Positions 62,601 to 64,000 of a stretch of DNA of 64,000 nt are shown here, one piece after another (the stretch's first letter is position 1; each line of letters starts with the position of its first letter). The translations under genes and the position numbers were made by a program. The stretch comes from Symsagittifera roscoffensis (Eukaryota; Xenacoelomorpha; Acoela; Convolutidae), in contig NC_087068.1 of the NCBI RefSeq assembly GCF_963678635.1, positions 5,165,079-5,229,078 on the forward strand, given 5' to 3'. The notes under the pieces are model-generated. The model saw only the letters and a list, made by a program, of their open reading frames with translations. It was not told where the DNA came from and made no database searches.

Positions 62601-64000
62601 CTAAAATCTAAATCGGGTTCTCGAATTGAAGAAGGATGGGATGCTCTCTTTTTTATTGCTATTTTCCTTAATTGTGGTGTTAAGGTCATCATTAAGATTT
62701 CTGTCATCTTTGTGTTTTTATAGTCGTGTGTATTTAGTGAATATGCTTTTCGAACTATTGTTTCGATTCTTACTGCTAACTGTTTGATGGTTTCGTTTGG
62801 TAATCTGCGAATTTCATTACATAAAACTCTTTGTTGTTGTTTGTTTCTTTCAGAGTCAAACATTTTTGAAAATTCTTGTGTAAATCTTTTCCAGTTTGAT
62901 TTTATTTCTAGAGGTAGTACTGAAAACCATTTTTGGGCTGCGCCATCTAAGGTTGTTTGTATTAACGCTGTGCGTCGATGTATCCAGTTTTGATGTAGTG
63001 GCGTATTAATTGGTTCAGGTCCAATGTTTAAAATCAGGTTTGCTGTTACTGCATTTAAATAATCTTCTACAGAGTATTCAGGGTCTGTTCCTGTGAAAAC
63101 CATTAAAGGTTTGTTTGATGTTATTGATGATCCACCCATTAGGTATGGATTCATTGTCATTTGTAATGATTCTGCTGCATTTGGCATTTGAGAAAAATTT
63201 GAAAGTTGGTTTCTTGTTATTTCATGTTGTTGAAGATAATATGGGAGTGGTATTTCATTTTGCATTTGTGATGGTTGATACGAGTGTGCAGTCATTGGAT
63301 TTTGTTGTTGAATTGGTTGAAAAGATTGTGTATTAATTGGATTTTGTTGTTGAATTGGTTGTTGATGTTGTGCATCTATCGGTTGTGGAGAAAAATTCCT
63401 ATGATTTGTACGTGTTTTCTGTATTCCTTGTCTACGATATTCTTGAGTATATGGTGCAAATATGTCTGGTTGTAAAAAATCATCATCTGAGGATAAATAA
63501 TCCATTTGATAAGATGTTTGTTTTTTATTTTTATTTTGTTGAAAAAATGGGTAATTTTCACTGCGATCCTGTGGAGGATTTGGTTGAAAATTTTTGGAAT
63601 TATATTGGGCCGTTGGGTTATCCCAGTTTCGAGGTTTTGTATATTGATTAAAATTTCTTTGTGGTTGATAATTTGTTTTTGACGGATGTGTATAATTATA
63701 ATTATGGTCTGCAAAGTTGTTTCTAGTGAATGTTTTGTGTGTTTTTGATGGTATTGTCATGGGTCTGTATGTTTGGTAATCCATATGTGAATATTTTGGA
63801 GCAACCGAAGGTTTAACGGTTGATTGTAAGGTTACTTGTGTTTGTGAAAGATTTGTATTTCTTGGTGTTGTTAAATTCGGGCGTATTGGTGAAATACTTT
63901 GTTGTGTAGTTGTTGTGTGTACAATTTCTTCATTTATGAAGTGTGATGGTGTCTGTATATCTTGTTGAGTAAGATTCCTAGTTCCATTGAGGTTTTCGTT
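56678..64000 (-). CDS. gag-pol: Ty3/gypsy-type Gag-Pol polyprotein, 5' end beyond the window
   Basis: Numbering from the Met at 63784, 2368 residues; the frame stays open for 72 more codons to the window edge, so the real start may lie outside. Domains: Gln/Asn/Pro-rich N-terminus with a duplicated QPIQQQNP motif; capsid-like Gag about 225-410; CCHC zinc knuckle CNYCRRYGHSISEC about 467-481; Asn/Arg/Ser-rich repeats about 540-715; protease with DSGA near 855; RT with FTTADMNSAYNQMPL near 1295 and YLDD near 1362; RNase H with CDASNFGIGAAL near 1505; integrase with HHCC zinc finger about 1873-1918 and a D,D-35-E core (FDTKGP, TDNGTEF, VEGMN) about 1946-2040; then a GPYQI tail. No chromodomain is evident. 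Gag and Pol are one frame with no stop or shift. All catalytic residues seen are intact. Confidence 0.95.
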   Translation of the reverse strand, partial: NENLNGTRNLTQQDIQTPSHFINEEIVHTTTTQQSISPIRPNLTTPRNTNLSQTQVTLQSTVKPSVAPKYSHMDYQTYRPMTIPSKTHKTFTRNNFADHNYNYTHPSKTNYQPQRNFNQYTKPRNWDNPTAQYNSKNFQPNPPQDRSENYPFFQQNKNKKQTSYQMDYLSSDDDFLQPDIFAPYTQEYRRQGIQKTRTNHRNFSPQPIDAQHQQPIQQQNPINTQSFQPIQQQNPMTAHSYQPSQMQNEIPLPYYLQQHEITRNQLSNFSQMPNAAESLQMTMNPYLMGGSSITSNKPLMVFTGTDPEYSVEDYLNAVTANLILNIGPEPINTPLHQNWIHRRTALIQTTLDGAAQKWFSVLPLEIKSNWKRFTQEFSKMFDSERNKQQQRVLCNEIRRLPNETIKQLAVRIETIVRKAYSLNTHDYKNTKMTEILMMTLTPQLRKIAIKKRASHPSSIREPDLDFRKLVDKLEQAEITMKLEETENLKLQYVNRIETTPTNINNIQESDTDLVEKITEILNIYEKNPNFKGKPSFKKWCNYCRRYGHSISECRQKQQDSQNKPQKNKEPNKSFYQYMKKDQNLPNKNVYSNNSSGKPLPNNTRYTRNQSPFDSSYRGRSPERRNTQNSSQNHYNRPNSRNNYSRSNSNTQRFVSRSNSQSRNNYYPNNQSRNSSYNRNRNYSYNRNRSYSNNRNQNYPNNRSRNNSYNRSNYNRPNSNYQNRSRNNSQNRHSSYNNRYRNYSQSPHRNNNHYNNSNNRHRSSTPKHQRQINQVQANPETTSDPPGIDDTVTDTLQLNQINCTSSDSESDTENTLSINMIKVENDYESVIYEQPFSSHIYENQSEFLQNYYITPINSTPTTQETNAKNTTEQPNQNVKTKCLNTNHIYQNIQKEQPKEKIWTIPFLLESPRNKEFQPPDLEIDFLIDSGAESNIINIPTWNEIKTLHPKLTPLETSSKLATAQGSTLINYGKIQLFLLPTRTMEQSKILNKPFKQIFHITDIKYNIIGIPFISKYIPTINILNSKILIKDKYTKTKETSLTFFQRLNKQPPFFSKFYPIFNQQRKHLKPLSGNIYNFSIKQVHQYDKEQNKQKFYMSDFEFKPIHKFFKITISSIKHLKNSNSDIISLHVYNNTPYQVTLPLGLLGYCETNATISPIHEKAYRVNNILQLLDICQSTILNEELSINNIISNENRNTDYFTKTPYFKPTFNISNYTEDQQKFLTMFNFQHSQITQDEFEKLAKQLIKYSSVYATSKFDVGKISSSLHLPLKPDAVFKKQRASKVPIHLHDKVNRLLDILEQYNIISPVNKEEQPKGNTFINPVIILAKGESLKIVLDARYLNSLIDESKCNWPIEPIQVILTKINGKYFTTADMNSAYNQMPLDEQSRRLTQFVIGNQQYEFNRLFYGISIGPAAFSAFMSKIFRPLILKKNAITYLDDVFMQSQTKDEMFNVLEKYHQILQNENLKAAPDKSHFFLTRVKFLGHNIERKTITPLKSRIDAIQRLQPPTNKKKIQEFLGMLNFLSKYVYKMQLYLRPFYNILRQQNNFEWNTEHHARFEEIKKLLTEQISNTIPDPDQPFYAMCDASNFGIGAALLQSHNGTNKMNLISANSRLFTQAELRLSTLMRECTAIIYTLTEYEFLILGSQHPTVLFTDHKPIIFLFTQKSNPNHRVYRFQLILMKFPNLHIVWTAGKNLALPDTLSRNTPPELLTRKTTVEIPKNIKFYLAENETSPRLECKYAVKTDIEQSQINNLQHFPLYLDCQNNHYEVDLLGTSTFKPIPYSQWIKNNTQQKRTKQHQTKKDHFPLIEKENLTDKINLSGPPTTDSKYTINQVFDLHDPLDTIPLSKFEIENIFLPPTETITISTLKQYQNLDPIIRQLKSWHKYKTKPTKADSTILGNKTLLRYFRKFNYTTINETTDLLEYNLNESIVPCLPLSMILIAFNISHTQNIKGHSGSEKTYSNFIQNFYFPNAPIWIKVLCNDCIVCQLNKPYPNQKQIAQKQDFKGQSLYFNHRISFDTKGPISPSSEGNSYIMVIVDAFTHYVALNPVPHCNAYYAYTTLYEHWIAKFGLPEILVTDNGTEFINNEIITLCHLYNIKHKPRTSHAPWTNGLVEGMNRSLQEYLRCIINRNDTKYTEWSADVKLFPLAYNSQITTTLGMSPYEMVFNQKPRKPIMFTANSHKNAQGYCQPNKDSICYNLPLHTHDEDHFHHPQILKLASGTHTEWILNRDKKHNEIYQKITKKLLQRQNINEQINSRFTPATDLKIGTFVLIPNFNTQKGISKKLQPLRKGPYQIIARPTDVTYKITDSNKKEIVQHRNNLLPYYPKEYALRELTQLYSFTGLKIVQNEPHLKNTEQNDNPTENQNTKPTATKNTTKNLDHKESQKQRKNRKMTEQIIPQEEIDKSEHRKTTRLRNQPRKNYKMFIPQSKILKKVEFKK

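Larger units (their letters stand above)
48060..64000 (-). mobile_element. Very large Ty3/gypsy-type element with envelope and extra genes, right end outside the window
   Basis: Gag-Pol, three small frames, a Met-less 376-codon frame, Env-like and a 599-aa ORF are all on the minus strand, all open and closely packed. The sense strand is very poor in G throughout. The visible part is about 14 kb of coding block plus a non-coding 3' end, longer than typical Ty3/gypsy elements (5-9 kb). Only one end is in the window, so the LTRs are not verified. Confidence 0.8.

Overview
The window is AT-rich eukaryotic DNA with spliced genes, GT-AG introns, long introns and intergenic stretches full of repeats. 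An animal-type PRPP-synthetase-associated protein, a secreted trypsin-like protease and several retroelement classes (Ty3/gypsy, BEL/Pao, a probable LINE fragment, a Tc1/mariner-like MITE) point to an invertebrate metazoan. I cannot name the species.

Layout. 1-12.4 kb: the 3' part of a PRPSAP-like gene on the plus strand, seven exons at 2152-12387, whose introns carry a recurring interspersed repeat family and a 683-bp foldback MITE. 12.4-16.5 kb: intergenic, with two tRNA-like relics, more copies of that repeat and a 469-bp near-perfect foldback. 16.5-22.5 kb: a two-exon plus-strand gene for a secreted, probably GPI-anchored glycoprotein of unknown family. 23-29 kb: repeat-rich, including a four-unit tandem array (about 777 bp per unit, A-B-A'-B') with a tRNA-like segment in each unit, and a retroelement fragment. 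30.35-36.46 kb: a decayed Ty3/gypsy LTR retrotransposon on the minus strand with both LTRs. 36.7-37.5 kb: an intronless trypsin-like protease, minus strand. 39-46 kb: a TCGAGCAC minisatellite, a 1.69-kb tandem duplication, a possible isolated terminal exon and a partly duplicated BEL/Pao integrase remnant.

50.1-64.0 kb holds the most unusual object: a very large, apparently intact Ty3/gypsy-type element on the minus strand that runs off the right edge. One uninterrupted Gag-Pol reading frame (at least 2440 codons) is followed by a compact block of further frames that nearly all touch or overlap: a 50-codon frame without ATG, two small very hydrophobic proteins, a 376-codon frame with no methionine at all, an 872-aa envelope-like membrane glycoprotein, and a 599-aa protein of unknown function. 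Junctions of the form TAAATG and ATGA, a 13-nt overlap, and a perfect splice-donor consensus just after the last stop suggest unusual expression (coupled re-initiation, non-AUG initiation or splicing).

The host genes (PRPSAP-like regulator, membrane glycoprotein, protease) show no functional link to each other; the transposon-derived DNA makes up most of the window.
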